Of a stretch of DNA of 64,000 nucleotides, positions 20,285-31,893 are shown piece by piece. The notes below the pieces were generated by a model. It had not been told where the DNA came from and ran no database searches. It worked only from the letters and a program-made list of their open reading frames with translations. A program made the translations under genes and the position numbers. The stretch lies in assembly GCA_905178155.1 (NCBI GenBank), contig CAJINV010000004.1, positions 8,702,882 to 8,766,881 on the forward strand, read 5' to 3'. The stretch's first letter is position 1; the number at the start of each line of letters is the position of its first letter. This DNA comes from Amoebophrya sp. A120 (lineage: Eukaryota; Sar; Dinophyceae; Syndiniales; Amoebophryaceae).

Positions 20285-23200
20285 TCACTGTAGATACTCT
20301 TCCCACATGGCCAACAGCTCGTCGATCTTTTCCTTGGTAACGTGCTCCATGGTAAAGACGTGGATGTGCGCGTGCTTGTTCGCTTTGTCCTTGCTGGTCA
20401 CCTGCACATACTCGGGGAAGGGCGCCAGATGGAACTTTCGGAACAGCTCCTTCGGCGGGAGGGGGCACATGACGCACATCACGCCCGGCGGGTGCCACGC
20501 GTCAAAGGGAAGCGCGTTTTTCCACAAATTGATTTTTCTTGTACAAGATGTATTTGAGTCATTTTCGCCGTGGTGCCTCCTCTTGTTCAACTCCGAAACG
20601 AAATAATCCGCGGTTTCCAGGCACTTCCTCGTTCTTTCCACCATGTTTTCGAAGAAATTCTTTTCCATCAACTCCTTCAGCACGATGAAGGGCGCTAGCC
20701 CGTTCCGGGACCCCGTCAACGTGGTGTCCGGCGAGCCGATCTCAACTGCAAATATGTCTGGGTCTGGAAACTTGTGGTGCTGACAGTTGCAACACAGGAT
20801 GGCCGCTTGTACGGTATAACAGCATGAGAAGCTTTCCTCGGCTTCTTCTGCATTCATTCGTAAATAAGTAGCACGACAAACTGTCTTCCAGCACGACAAA
20901 AAAAATCGCAAATCCTCTTCATGCATCACAGATCCAGCTGTCCTTCAAATTTCGCATCACAAATCCAGACCCAGACATATTTGCAATGCATAGCCGATGT
21001 AAGCCACGTAGTGGTGCTCCCGCATCTCCTTCATGCGGCACTGCCGCAGCAAGTAGATCGAGCAGGGGAACGGCGTCCCCAAGCGCTTGTGGAAACTCGT
21101 GGCCTGGGAATCGACGAGCTCGTTGCTCACGTCGCAGTCTTTGTAATAAACCCGGCCTTCCAGAACGTCATGGCTCCTCTCAGTCTCGTCGCCCGTGGAA
21201 CTTGCGTCGCGAGCTTGCCTCGCGCGCGCGCGTCGCGTCTGCGTCGCGTTGCGACGCGCGCAGGCGCGCGCCTGCGCAACGCGCCAGCGCGACGCAGCAG
21301 CAGCAGACAGCAAAGTGTCTACCTCTTGCCGCGGCCCAACATGCAGTTCGGCTTCTCGCGTAGACGTTTTTGCATTCAAGAACGGCGTGATAAATCCCCC
21401 GAGGGCTGCGTCCAGGTGGATGAAAACCCGGTTCCGCTTTAACTGCAAATCCTTGTAGAGCACTTCCGCCAGTGCCGTTACGTCGTCGATCGCGCCCGTG
21501 CGGACGGACCCGCTGCACGCAACCAGGATAAAGGCCGGGGTGAAGGACGGGTGCTTTTTCTGCTGCGCAGCAGAAGTCGCAGAACAAACTCCAGTGTCAC
21601 CGGCAACTCCAGGGTCAGAAGTCGTACAACAAACTCCATGATTCGGCAACCAACCACCAGCCGCGGAAGCCTTCTCCTGCACTTTTCGTATTACAATGAA
21701 AAATGCCCCCACCCCCGAACTTGAAAGCATTTGGATTGCAAACTTTTCCAAATGAAACATTCGCCCTCTTGCGTGTATCAGCATCACAGATTTCCGATCG
21801 TGAATGGCAAAAATTTGTATTGCAAACGATCCCAGCAAGAGCGGCGCCTGTCATGCAAGCGATGCAAAACACGACTAGAATCTGCATCAGAAAGATTCAC
21901 GCTCCTTTCATGCATGACAAAAAGTTTTCATTTGGAAACTTCGCATCACAAATTTTTGCAATTTCAGGGGTGGGGGGCATTTTTCACTGTGATATTTCGC
22001 CGCAGGTCTTCCGGGTCCATCCGGCCCTCCGCGTCCACCTCGACCAGCAAAGCCTCCACGCCCACCAGGTCGGCGGCTTTGGTGACGCTGTAGTGCGAGT
22101 CCGCCGCGCAGAGGCAGAAGATACGCAGCGGGGGACGCGCTGAGGCAGAAGATACGATCGCTGAGAGATCGGAAGACTTAATAGTAGTTGTACTAGTTTT
22201 CATCTTTTCTTCTTCAACATCTTCTCCTTCCTGTTGCCACATTTGCTGCAGCCAGCGGCGCGCGTTGTAGATCGCAAAGATGTTGGACTCCGACGAGCCG
22301 TGGGTAATGTACCCCCAGAACCTTTCCGGGTCCACCCGGTACAGCATTTTACACAGCAAGTTGATGGCCTGCACCTCCTCGTCAAATGTTTGTACGTACG
22401 CGTTTTTGCCCGTGTACGGGTCCCCCAAGTTGTTGCAGCAGTTGCCCAACAGGGGCCAGTACTTGGTTAAATCGTGCACGTCCATATTCATTTGGATGCC
22501 GAGGCAGTTTTTGCTCTCGGCAACGTTTTTTTCGTAAAACTTGGTTGCAGACGGGTCGGCGGCGGGAGGTGTTCGTGAGAGCCGGTCGCGCTGCTCATCG
22601 CCCGGCTGCTTGGTACTAGTATCCCCGACTACTTCGCGGGCCTGGTCGGCAGTGCCAGTAAACAGGATAGCATTACCATTGCTGGTAGCGCAGCAACCTT
22701 TTGCCTCGTCCCCGTCGTTCATTTCATCGAGGTCGCAGGCAGCTTCTAAGGCACATTCCATGGGCGAGACGGTAGAGTCCGTCTTACGCAGCGTGAAGAA
22801 ATTTCGACGCTTCAGCATGAATCCACTCGAGGACACCAATTTGCCCCCAGTGAATTTTCCTCCCTTCATCTTGTCGCCCTGCTCTCCGAGGGGCTTGGAC
22901 GAAGGGGCGGACTCGTCGTCGTTTTTCCGATTAGTGATTTTTGTTTTTGTGTTTTTCATGTTTTTCAAATTTTTATGCTTTTACTATTTTTATCTTGTTA
23001 TGCTGAAGAGGAATCTGTAACGAAAAACAGGCACTGTAGAATGCGAAAATTTGTGATGCAAAAGCAACAACTTTTACTGCACGCAGAGGATATTAGTCGC
23101 GGCGCTCCTCGTTGGCGACTGGAACTGGGAGGGGCGCAGCTGTTCGTGGTGGTTGTTGCGGCGGCTCCTCGGCGGTGTGCTACTTAATTTCGAGATCGAA

Positions 23201-23678
23201 AAATTAGTAGTAAACCTAAAAAAATTGCAAAAGTAAATTAGCTCTACAGCGTGGGGACGCTTGTACTGGAATAAATTTTCAAGGTGTAAGCCGTTACGTT
23301 GGGCTCATAACTCTTGGAAGGAAAACGTGTGAACACCTTGACCCTCCAAGAGTAGAACGGTACAACGACGGACGAAGTAGGAAACTAGTGGGATACCACT
23401 TGAGTCGGGGCACCACTTTGTATCCTGCGTACAGACAGTATTCACGATGGTAGCACGACACTAGCATGATGCTACGACTACTAGACACGATACTACCATG
23501 CTACGACAGACGATACTTCTTGTGTCATACCGAATATAGGCCTAGTGCTGGCGTGAACGATGTGAGTACGATACCGATGACGATTCGGGACACGACTAGA
23601 GCTACTACCGATGGAGGGACGTTTTTGTGTCACTTTGTATCATTTCTTACAGGCAAAAGAACAACGGACCGCACCCAT
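20285..23678 (-). CDS. PLP-dependent amino-acid decarboxylase, unit 3
   Basis: Same gene as unit 1 and identical to it wherever I compared. Proposed exons 23678-23655, 22641-22000, 21688-20999 and 20740-20285. Introners lie at 20741-20991 and 21689-21994. The identity between units 1 and 3, with unit 2 in the middle carrying all five differences, is odd for simple stepwise tandem duplication. Confidence 0.85.
20741..20991. mobile_element. Introner, family B, in unit 3
   Basis: Third copy of the 251-bp element with AGCCGAT flanks. Confidence 0.9.
21689..21994. mobile_element. Introner, family A, in unit 3
   Basis: Third copy of the 306-bp element with TTTCG flanks. Confidence 0.92.
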
Positions 23679-25846
23679 GGTTTTACTTTAGTATCGTCTT
23701 ATATGTGAATTGTACTAGGTGCTTGCTCTTACTAGCAATTTCTTTTTCGTGAATTGTATTAGATCATCTGATTGCTCCAACAGAAATTCCTTTACATCAA
23801 GTGAGTCTTTCCCTACTGTAGGGTTGCGGAGTTCTTTTCATGCGAAGTAGTCTTTACGTTTTTCGGCAACTGTTAATAGCCGAGAACCCTTTGTAGACTC
23901 GACGCGTCCAAGAAAAAAACGGTGTTGTTGAATTGCAAAAAAAACCTATGGGCCGATGACTGTGTGCAGAGGATCTACGGGTCCCGACTTTCTCAAGCCA
24001 ACCGACAGGCGCGCAGAATTCTTCGGCACGTAGCACCTTGCGCTTATTTTTCATTTTGGCAGTTTTCTTGTTGGTCCGGTGGTCTTTTCATTTTTGATCT
24101 TGATCCCTTCAGCAGGAAACACGTACTCCTTGTCCTGCCAGGCCTGCTTCAGATCTCTTGCGGGATGGTCTTTTTTCTCTACTAGAAGTAAAACAAATCG
24201 AGGAACGACGTTGACTAGGCAGTAGATGAGAAGGTGATCTTCGTTCAACATGCTTTATTTCATAATACACGGATTATATTAAGGTCGCGCCCGGAGGGCG
24301 ATATTGGTAACCAAATGCGTGCGCGAAAATCTAACCAGCGCGAAGGCCCACCAACCTTTTTCTAACATCGCAGCGGGGCATCCTTTCTAGCCCCCTGCAT
24401 GACAAACTGGCCACCTGGCCGGGAAGGTATGTGGGTCATCGGGGGCTTCCGGATTCGCATTCAAAGCTTATCGCAGGACAACTACTGTCGCCCGCGTCGG
24501 CCCGCAGGCTCCTGCGATAAGCATTGAAGGCGAAATCCGGTCTGCTATTTCGCAGCGGGCCATCCTTTCGATGCCCCTTGAAACAAAGTAGCCTTCTCTG
24601 AGGGCCACTATGCCGTCCCACATAACGTTCTGCACGAGGGCACGCTGGCCAGGTAAAATGCATGAATTTCAAAAAGTGACGCACTTCTGTTCATTTCCGG
24701 CTGGCCTTTTGGGCAACCCAGATCGGGCTTTTCCAAGCGGGGGAAGGGTTCCAGTTTGCGACCTCAAAGAGGTCGAAAACCGTGCCCGTGTGACACACCT
24801 CCACAGGCTTGATAATTGGTTTTTCTTCGTCCAATCCTGGTGGTCCGGGCCTGCGGAAAATTTTGCGAACCCCTTTTGAGCGGCAATTTCCAAGCGGCTT
24901 TTGCTTTTTCAGAAAAAGTTGCCATTTTCAATTTTCAAGCGGTTTCCGGGGGCTGGAGAAAATCGGTAAATTTTGTCGGCCGCTTATATGCTGCGAAAAA
25001 TTGCATTTTTTCAACGCTTTTTTTCAATTTCCAAGCGGCTGGAGTTGCCCGGAGGTGGCGCGTTTTTCGCTACAAAACCCATCACACCGTCGGCCCTTGC
25101 CGAAAATGCAACTATCTTTTTTGAGATTCAGACCGGGCGGAGCTGCAAAATGCTCTTTTTTACCCTTTTCCCACTTGATAATTGCTGTTTTGGTTGCTTT
25201 CGGTTAAATTCCCAGAAATTCTGCCTGATCCGCTTTCTGAAGGCAAAACACACTTGGAAATGCCCGATTTTGCCAGTGATTGCATACTCCCGAATTCCTC
25301 CCATATGGCAACGGCAAAGCCTTCGCGCTGCGTTTGCGATGGATGAGCATCTCGCAAAGAGCGCTTTGCGCGCGGGCAAGCCCGCGCGCAAAGCGCTCTT
25401 GCGAGCGCTTGCGCACGCTTTGGTTACCAGATCACAATCCGAAGACGTAACCAAGTACAAGGAAAGAAACACGGCACATCGCTTCTCCATCGAGGTTGTA
25501 AGTGTGGAGGCCCCTGCGCTCCGTCCGGGCATGCGCCTGCTATCAATATTTCATGTTTCATTTCATCTACGCTTGTTACGACCTGAATATGGTTTTTTGA
25601 TGACGGCTTTATTCGGACTCCTTCTACCGATGTATTTTGTCATCGGGCTTCTTGCCATCATACACGAGAGCATCAGTTCATCATACAACAGGGGGACATC
25701 AAATAAACCACATGCGCGAAAGATTTTGCGAAATAAAAAGACACTTCATCTCTACCACCGGATGGCAAGTGGAAGTGGTTCTAGAAATAATTCTGTAGTA
25801 GACAAAAAACTTCGAAGCCTGCGGAGTGCGTCGACTCTGATTTTCT
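23679..25846. other. Upstream/intergenic part of unit 3
   Basis: Same content as in units 1 and 2. The junction to the diverged fourth copy is seamless: identity with a new unit start continues for 83 bp (25847-25929) and then decays. Confidence 0.6.
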
Positions 25847-26036
25847 AACCTGCAACCATTTCGAAGAGGTGTGGTGTTGAAATTCAAATTGCGTTCGCGA
25901 TGGAAGGTTCTTGTAAAATGAAACGATCTTTCGTCTTGGGGCACGAATTAAAACTAAATGATGTTTATGCGTGGCCTTGGCTGCTGCACCTTGTTCCAAG
26001 AATACTAGATACTTCAGACACAATCGGTGTAGAAGT

Positions 26037-29000
26037 TCACTGTAGACATTCCTCCCACATGGCCAACAGCTCGTCGATCTTTTCCTTTATCAAAGTGAAA
26101 AAAGCCCCCACCCCCTATCGGAAACGGAAGATGCGCGAATTTGTGATGCTGTATTTGAGTACACAAATCAACTTGTATTGCTGGAAAGCCAAGAGACGAA
26201 GCTGCGGCCTAAATTGCAGGCAATCTGTCATGCTGTTTCCCACTTCCAGTTGCCTCGTGTCATCCTGGAGCTGCAAGGCTTTCCCACGCTAGACAGCACT
26301 ACAGTCCGCATCTTTTGCCTTCGAGCATCACAGAGCTCATTTGTGACCACAAATCTGCATCACAGATTTCCGTTTTAATATGGGGAGGGGGCATTTTTCA
26401 TTGTCATATCCTTGGTAACGTGTTCCATGGTGAAGACGTGGATGTTATCAAATGCAAATATGTCTGGGTCTGAAAGGATGCGAACTTGTGATGCATCTTG
26501 CGGACCGTACAACAATCTGTGTTGCGTGACTTGCAAAAGGTGCCCATTTCTGTCCATGCTGAGAGGGTATTTCTCTTGCAGAACAGGCATCACCGAGGGG
26601 CTGCAGATCCTGTGATGCTAGCCCCTGCATTCCAGACTTGGTGGAGCTTGGATAAACTGCATCACAAATCTCCGAATCTTCCAGACCCAGACAATTTTGC
26701 ATTTGATATATGTGGCCGTGCTTCTCCGCCTTGTCCTTGCTGGTCACCTGCACATACTCGGGGAAGGGCGCCAGATGGAACTTTTGGAACAGCTCCTTCG
26801 GCGGCACGGGGCACATGACGCACATCACTATCCCACAGAGAAAAGCTGGCAGGGCATAATTTTTGTATAATGCAAAAATAAACACACAGAAAAATCTGTC
26901 ACGGGCTGCCTCATAGCATGCTGGTTAGGATACGCAATACAGATTTTTTTGTGTATTTATTTTTGCATTACAAATGTGGCCCGCCAGTTTTTTTCTGTGT
27001 GATAATCACTCCCGGCGGGTGCCACGCATCGAAGGGAAGCGCGTTTTTCCACAAGTTTATTATGCATTGCAAATATGTTGTCTGGGTCTGGAAACCTGTG
27101 ATGCTGCGTGACGTATCATGAGGAGGTCACAAGTGCTGGCTCAGCATGACAAGTTTCTCAGCCTTTGCGTGTTGCCTATTCTGCATGACAAACTGCGTTT
27201 CTGCATGACAGAAAAGCGGGGCTCTTGGGTAGCCTGCATGACAGATTTAAGAGTCATGCCAGACAAGCATGACAAACATGCATTCTTCCAGACCCAGACA
27301 TTTTTGCATTTGATATTGATTTTTCTTGTACAAGAAGATGAATTTGAGTCAACATCGCGACCACACAAGAACTTCTCGCCGTGGTGCCTCCTCTTGTTCA
27401 ACTCCGTAACAAAATAATCCGCGGTTTCCAGGCAGGTCCTCTATGCAATGCAAAAGCATCGCACTCGTGTTGCAATCATGCATTACAAATCTTTTTCTGA
27501 GGACAAATCCGCATTACAAAAATTTCCTTTCTCATGCTGAGGAAATTTGTAATGCATTTGTACGAGTACGATACTTTTGCAGTGCATATCCTCGTTCTTT
27601 CCACCATGTTTTCGAAGAAATTCTTTTCCATCAACTCCTTCAGCACGATGAAGGGCGCTAGCCCGTTCCGGGACCCCGTCAAGGTGGTGTCCGGCGACCC
27701 GATGTAATCGACGTAGTGGTGCTCCCGCATGGCCTTCATGCGGCACTGCCGCAGCAAGTAGATCGAGCAGGGGAACGGAGTATCAAATGCAAAAGCGCCT
27801 TGGTCTGGAAGATTGCAACTTGTCATGCTGTTTTTGGACTCTAAAAAAATTTGTATTGCATGACCAGCAAGAGGGGTGCAATTTGTGCTACACGGACAGG
27901 GCATTTCTCATGCGGAAGGTGCATCAGGAAGCCCTCTAAAAGCCTGCGGTGCTAGGGCATGCATTACAGGCGTCATGGGTCATGCAAAATATGCATGACA
28001 AACCTGGCAATCTTCCAGACCCAGACATTCTTGCAGTTCATACGGCGTCCCCATACGCTTGTGGAAACTGGTGGTCTGGGAATCGACGAGCTCGTTGCTC
28101 ACGTCGCAGTCTTTGTAGTAAGGCCGGCCTTCCAGAAGGTCGTGGCCCGTTGAACAAGTGTCTACCTCTTGCCGCGACCCAAGATGCAGTTGCAGTTCAG
28201 CTTCTCGTGTAGACGTTTTGGCATTCAAGAACGGCGTGATAAATCCCCCGAGGGCTGCGTCCAGGTGGATGAAAACCCGGCTCCGCTTTAACTGCAAATC
28301 CTTGTACAGCACTTCCGCCAGTGCCGTCACGTCGTCGATCGCGCCCGTGCGGACGGACCCGCTGCACGCAACCAGGATAAAGGCCGGGGTGAAAGAGAAC
28401 TCGTGCTCCTCCTGCTGCGCAGCAGAAGTCGTACAACAACTTCCCGTGTCGCCGGCAACATCGTGATGATTCGGTAACCAACCACCAGCCGCGGAAACCT
28501 TCTCCTGCACTTTTCGCCGCAGGTCTTCCGGGTCCATCCGGCCCTCCGCGTCCACCTCGATTAACAAAGCCTCCACGCCCACCAGGTCGGCGGCTTTGGT
28601 GACGCTGTAGTGCGAGTCCGCCGCGCAGAGGCAGAAGATACGAAGTTGGGGACGGCAATAGGAAGAGTTGTTGATAGTTGTACTAGTTTTCATCTCTTTT
28701 TCAACATCTTCTGCTTCCTGTTGCCACATCTGCTGCAGCCAGCGGCGCGCGTTGTAGATCGCAAAGATGTTGGACTCGGACGAGCCGTGGGCTATGTAGC
28801 CCCAGAACCTTTCCGGGTCATCAACCCGGTACAGCATTTTACACAGCAAATTGATCGCCTGCGCCTCCTCGTCAAAGGTTTGGACGTACGCGTTTTTGCC
28901 CGTGTACGGGTCCCCCAAATTGTTGCAGCAGTTGCCCAACAGGGGCCAGTACTTCGTTAAATGGTGCACGTTGAGATTCATTTGGATCCCGAGGCAGTTT

Positions 29001-29167
29001 TTGCTCTCGGCAACGTTTTTTTCGTAAAACTTGGCTGCGGACGGGTCGGCGGCGGGAGGTGTTGGTGACGAGAGCTGGTCTCGCTGCTCATTCTTGTCAG
29101 GCCACTCGGTTGTACTATCCTCGACTACCTCGAGGGGGGCAACGAAAGAACGACGGACCGCACCCAT
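26037..29167 (-). CDS. PLP-dependent amino-acid decarboxylase, diverged copy 4
   Basis: Paralogue of the unit genes, roughly 550 residues after removing six introners. Seen: start MGAVRRSF at 29167, then an uninterrupted 5' exon to about 28048 with GYIAHGSSESN, HLDAALGGF and SFHKRMGTP (PLP lysine). After this come FPCSIYLLRQ, DTTLTGSRNG, PFPEYVQVTS, and an end at EECLQ (stop 26037-26039). All catalytic motifs are kept, and removing each insert with one copy of its duplication keeps the frame at the junctions I checked, so it looks functional. Copy 4 lacks the family A and B introners, the long first intron and the GC-rich insert present in units 1-3. Known: the family converts an amino acid to an amine and CO2 using PLP. 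Which amino acid is used here cannot be read from sequence. Confidence 0.85.
26088..26408. mobile_element. Introner, family A, in copy 4 (site 1)
   Basis: A 321-bp insert flanked by TCCTT (26083-26087 and 26409-26413). Its ends read TATCAAAGTGAAAAAAGCCC and, reverse-complemented from the right, TATGACAATGAAAAATGCCC. Units 1-3 have the empty site inside the codons for Thr-Lys-Glu-Lys. Confidence 0.92.
26446..26709. mobile_element. Introner, family B, in copy 4 (site 2)
   Basis: Ends TATCAAATGCAAATATGTCT and its complement; flanked by ATGT. Removal restores the His-Ile-His-Val-Phe sequence found uninterrupted in the units (minus strand). Confidence 0.9.
26829..27004. mobile_element. Introner, family C, in copy 4 (site 3)
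   Basis: A 176-bp insert flanked by ATCAC (26824-26828 and 27005-27009). Terminal inverted repeats are of a third type: TATCCCACAGAGAAAAGCTG at the left and TATCACACAGAAAAAAACTG from the right end, reverse-complemented. Units 1-3 have the empty site. Confidence 0.9.
27060..27315. mobile_element. Introner, family B, in copy 4 (site 4)
   Basis: Ends ATGCATTGCAAATATG..GTCTGGGTCTGG and, at the right, CCAGACCCAGACATTTTTGC. Units 1-3 read CACAAATTGATTTTTC at this point. The flanking duplication is short and AT-rich, so the exact edges are uncertain by a few bases. Confidence 0.8.
27442..27598. mobile_element. Introner, family D, in copy 4 (site 5)
   Basis: A 157-bp insert flanked by TCCTC (27437-27441 and 27599-27603). 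Terminal inverted repeats contain TGCAAAAG.ATCG.ACTCGT. Inside, further inverted copies of GCATTACAAAT give an almost fully foldable element. The same family occurs at 59308-59444 in the cytidylyltransferase gene. Confidence 0.9.
27781..28041. mobile_element. Introner, family B, in copy 4 (site 6)
   Basis: A 261-bp insert flanked by ACGGAG (27775-27780) and ACGGCG (28042-28047), one mismatch. It starts TATCAAATGCAAAAGCGCCT and ends with the CCAGACCCAGACATTC type. It sits within the codons just after the PLP-lysine motif, and units 1-3 are uninterrupted here. Confidence 0.9.
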
Positions 29168-30141
29168 GGTTTTACTTTAGTAATCGTCTTCTATGTGATG
29201 TACTAGGCGCTTGCTCTAACTAGCAATTTTTATTCGTGAATTGTACCACTAGATATGATTGCTTGAACTCCAACAGAAATTCCTTTAGATCAAGTGAGTC
29301 TTTCTCTACTTTAGCGCTGCGGAGTTCTTTTCATGCGAAGTAGTCTTTACGTTTTTCCGAAACTGTTAACATTAGCCGAGATCCTTTTGCAGACTCGATG
29401 CGTCCAGCAAAAAAACACTGTTGTTGAATTGAAAAGAAAACCTATGGGCCGATGACTGTGTGCAGAAGATTCATCACGGGTCCCGACTTATTTCTCAAGC
29501 CAACCGACTACAGGCGCGCAGAATTCTTCGGCATGGAGCACCTTGCGCTGATTTTTCAATTTCGCAGTTTTCTTGTTGATCCGGTGGTCTTTCCATTTTC
29601 GATATTGATCCGAATTTCTACGAGGCGCGGTTTGCGGTAATTCGTTAGAAAGTCCATGCAGATTACAACCGATCAGCTAGATGTGATCAAGACGCGAAGA
29701 ACCGACAACATTTGAAAGCGTCAGTGTACAGTTCTTTTCTATCGATTGGATACCACAACAACGTCTTGTCTTCATTGGGGCTTGCTTACAACAACAACAA
29801 CAAAAATGAAAGCGCGGAACGCAGCTGGAAGCGCCGCACGCAGTTGCGCCATGTTGTTCTTTTCTGGGTTGATAAAGTCGCCTGCGTCGCCGCGAAGGAA
29901 ATGATAAAATAAAATGTCCTTTAACACTCTGACTCAATAAATGAAGATGAACTGTCGTGGCTGTGCAGCGTCGCTAATTTGCATGCTGTTCGCGGAAACT
30001 CGAGACGACAGCGCGACTTTGGTAGGTGTCGAAATATCTTTTGGGGGATCGAAACTTTTTTTTTGCACGAAGCAGCTCTTTCAAGATCACAGACCCCTGC
30101 TTACCGCTCCGGTTGTCGCCTTGGAGGCGCCGGTTTTCTCT
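29168..30141. other. Upstream DNA of copy 4, no further gene seen
   Basis: 29168-29610 is recognisably related to 12155-12600 of the units (CACCCATGGTTTTACTTTAG, CCTATGGGCCGATGACTGTG), so it probably contains the copy-4 promoter and leader. 29611-30141 shows no similarity I recognise; it may include the 3' UTR of the neighbouring zinc-knuckle gene. Confidence 0.55.
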
Positions 30142-31893
30142 TCAGTTCCTAGCTGTTACTTCGCAGGTATGAACTATGGTATCCAGCAAATAGTGCGTGA
30201 TCGCGATGCAACTGGACCCAAGCAACCCCACATCAGAGAGCCGCACACCCTGAATGGCCTCGATGTTTGCTTTCGAACACGCGTTGCACTCGTCTACTGC
30301 CCGATCTTGGTTGAACAGGCCGTGTAGCATTACTTCATAATTACGAAAACCAGGACAAAGCGGAATGCCCTCGTGGTCTCCGAGCAGCAAGACGTGGTCT
30401 TTTGCACAGCCATCCGAAGATAAAAGTTCCTCTTCTTCCCGCCTATTCGCTCCTTCATTTGCCGACGCTCCTTCATCTGCCGACGTCTGGCTGTCGTCTT
30501 GTGCGAAAATAAGTGCTTCATCTTGCGAAGTAGTAGCCCCCGAAGTAGAAGATACAACTTGCTTTCTGCTGCGGGCCGCGGTAGTACTATTTCTAATTGC
30601 TCCCACCTCTGTGCCCCCTGCTCTACTTTTCGACGCCGCGGGTTGTACTACTTCCCTTCGTAACCACTCTTCCAGAGGCGGGTACTTTTTTTCTTCATCT
30701 AGGAACAGAATTTTTCTTCGCCCCGCATCTTCCAATCGGAACACGGACCGCAAGCCTCCCACCGTGCGGGATCTGGCGGCAGAGAGGAGCGGCTGAAGGT
30801 GGTGCGAAGAAAGTGCAGCAGCTCCGGGGGGCATCTTCGTGGCTCCTTTGGTCTTGCTGTTGGACTTTGAAGATATTGCCGGTGGTTGATCATTCTCAGA
30901 ACCGTTATTTTCAGTGAAATAACTCGATGCAGCCGTTGTCAAAAACTTCGCAATCCAGGCTTCCGACATGGCCTTGACGTCCGACGCCTTGATTCGGTAG
31001 TACCCCTCATACGCCCAAATGTCGAATACCACGTTTCGGCGCTTGCCGTGCCCCGTGAAAAAGGCCTGCTGGATCATGCGCGCGAGAACGTCCGGCCGCA
31101 GGGACTTCCTCTTCACACCCGTCGCCGCTTCAACACACAGATTCTCTTCCTGCAGGCGCTGCAACACCGACAAAGGGCTGGTGTTGTCATGTTGGTCCTG
31201 CTCCCGTTTTATTTTGGAGGCAGCACTTTTGCTAATTGTGCTTTCCTTCCGCAGCCATTTGTGTGGCGCGAAGAGAAGAAAATGTCGCGCGCCACAATGT
31301 GCCCGCTGTCCCGGGGAACATCGCAGCACGGCCGAGGAATTATGGGGTCGTGTTGTCGGGGGCCTCGTCAAAAATGCCGAGATATTCTTAGAGGAATTAG
31401 GTGCACTACTGCCAGTAGTATTTTTGTCGCCTATTATCGAATAATCTGTTTGTTCACAATCTTCATTTCCCCCATAGAGGTACAACTCGTGCTGCAGCTC
31501 GGGACAGTGCTTCTCGAAGTGCCCGGTCTGGCCGCAACAGCGACAGGTCATGCGCAGTGCTTCCGGGCAGTCCCGCGCGTAGTGGCCGGGCTGGTGGCAA
31601 TTGTCGCAGAAAATGACCCTCCGTTGTAGATCTTTCTTTCGCGGCTTGGCGTCTGTTTGCGGACCATGGACGAGAGGCTTCGGCTCGGCGTCGCTTGTCG
31701 GTTGTACTTTCACCGCCTCAACATCTTCACCCAGGTTTTCAACATCTTCACGAGTGGCGACGATGGTCGGTGCAGAATTTATGTTCCGAGCAGTTGTAGT
31801 CCCGACCGTTTCTTTTTCAAACTTGGCTACCGCACTTGATGTTTGCCACGAAACATCAACGAGAAGCGCGGGATAGGGGATCGACGCCACCAT
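30142..31893 (-). CDS. CCHC zinc-knuckle protein of unknown role
   Basis: 583 codons. Seen: two adjacent zinc knuckles of the C-x2-C-x4-H-x4-C type at residues 96-109 (C96, C99, H104, C109) and 117-130 (C117, C120, H125, C130). These are followed by low-complexity Ser/Thr/Glu-rich stretches and a C-terminal part with no motif I recognise. Known: such knuckles bind single-stranded RNA or DNA in splicing or mRNA-handling proteins and in retroelement nucleocapsids. Inferred: a nucleic-acid-binding protein. I see no reverse transcriptase or protease beside it, so calling it a Gag relic would be speculation. The start at 31893 is simply the first in-frame ATG; upstream exons are possible. Confidence 0.6.
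   Translation of the reverse strand: MVASIPYPALLVDVSWQTSSAVAKFEKETVGTTTARNINSAPTIVATREDVENLGEDVEAVKVQPTSDAEPKPLVHGPQTDAKPRKKDLQRRVIFCDNCHQPGHYARDCPEALRMTCRCCGQTGHFEKHCPELQHELYLYGGNEDCEQTDYSIIGDKNTTGSSAPNSSKNISAFLTRPPTTRPHNSSAVLRCSPGQRAHCGARHFLLFAPHKWLRKESTISKSAASKIKREQDQHDNTSPLSVLQRLQEENLCVEAATGVKRKSLRPDVLARMIQQAFFTGHGKRRNVVFDIWAYEGYYRIKASDVKAMSEAWIAKFLTTAASSYFTENNGSENDQPPAISSKSNSKTKGATKMPPGAAALSSHHLQPLLSAARSRTVGGLRSVFRLEDAGRRKILFLDEEKKYPPLEEWLRREVVQPAASKSRAGGTEVGAIRNSTTAARSRKQVVSSTSGATTSQDEALIFAQDDSQTSADEGASANEGANRREEEELLSSDGCAKDHVLLLGDHEGIPLCPGFRNYEVMLHGLFNQDRAVDECNACSKANIEAIQGVRLSDVGLLGSSCIAITHYLLDTIVHTCEVTARN

Larger units (their letters stand above)
8561..25846 (-). repeat. Three head-to-tail 5,762-bp units carrying a decarboxylase gene
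   Basis: Units are 8561-14322, 14323-20084 and 20085-25846, with sequence identity continuing to 25929. Every open frame recurs at +5762 and +11524. I find five substitutions, all private to unit 2 (15620, 17699, 17772, 17857, 18157), while units 1 and 3 agree at those sites. Each unit holds one decarboxylase gene on the minus strand and about 2.2 kb of upstream DNA. Known: dinoflagellate genes are often in tandem arrays. Inferred: very recent amplification, gene conversion, or partly an assembly effect. Confidence 0.95.

Noticed and set aside
30142-31893. Zinc-knuckle protein as the Gag of a retrotransposon
   Set aside because: No RT, protease, LTR or target duplication around it; cellular zinc-knuckle proteins are equally likely.
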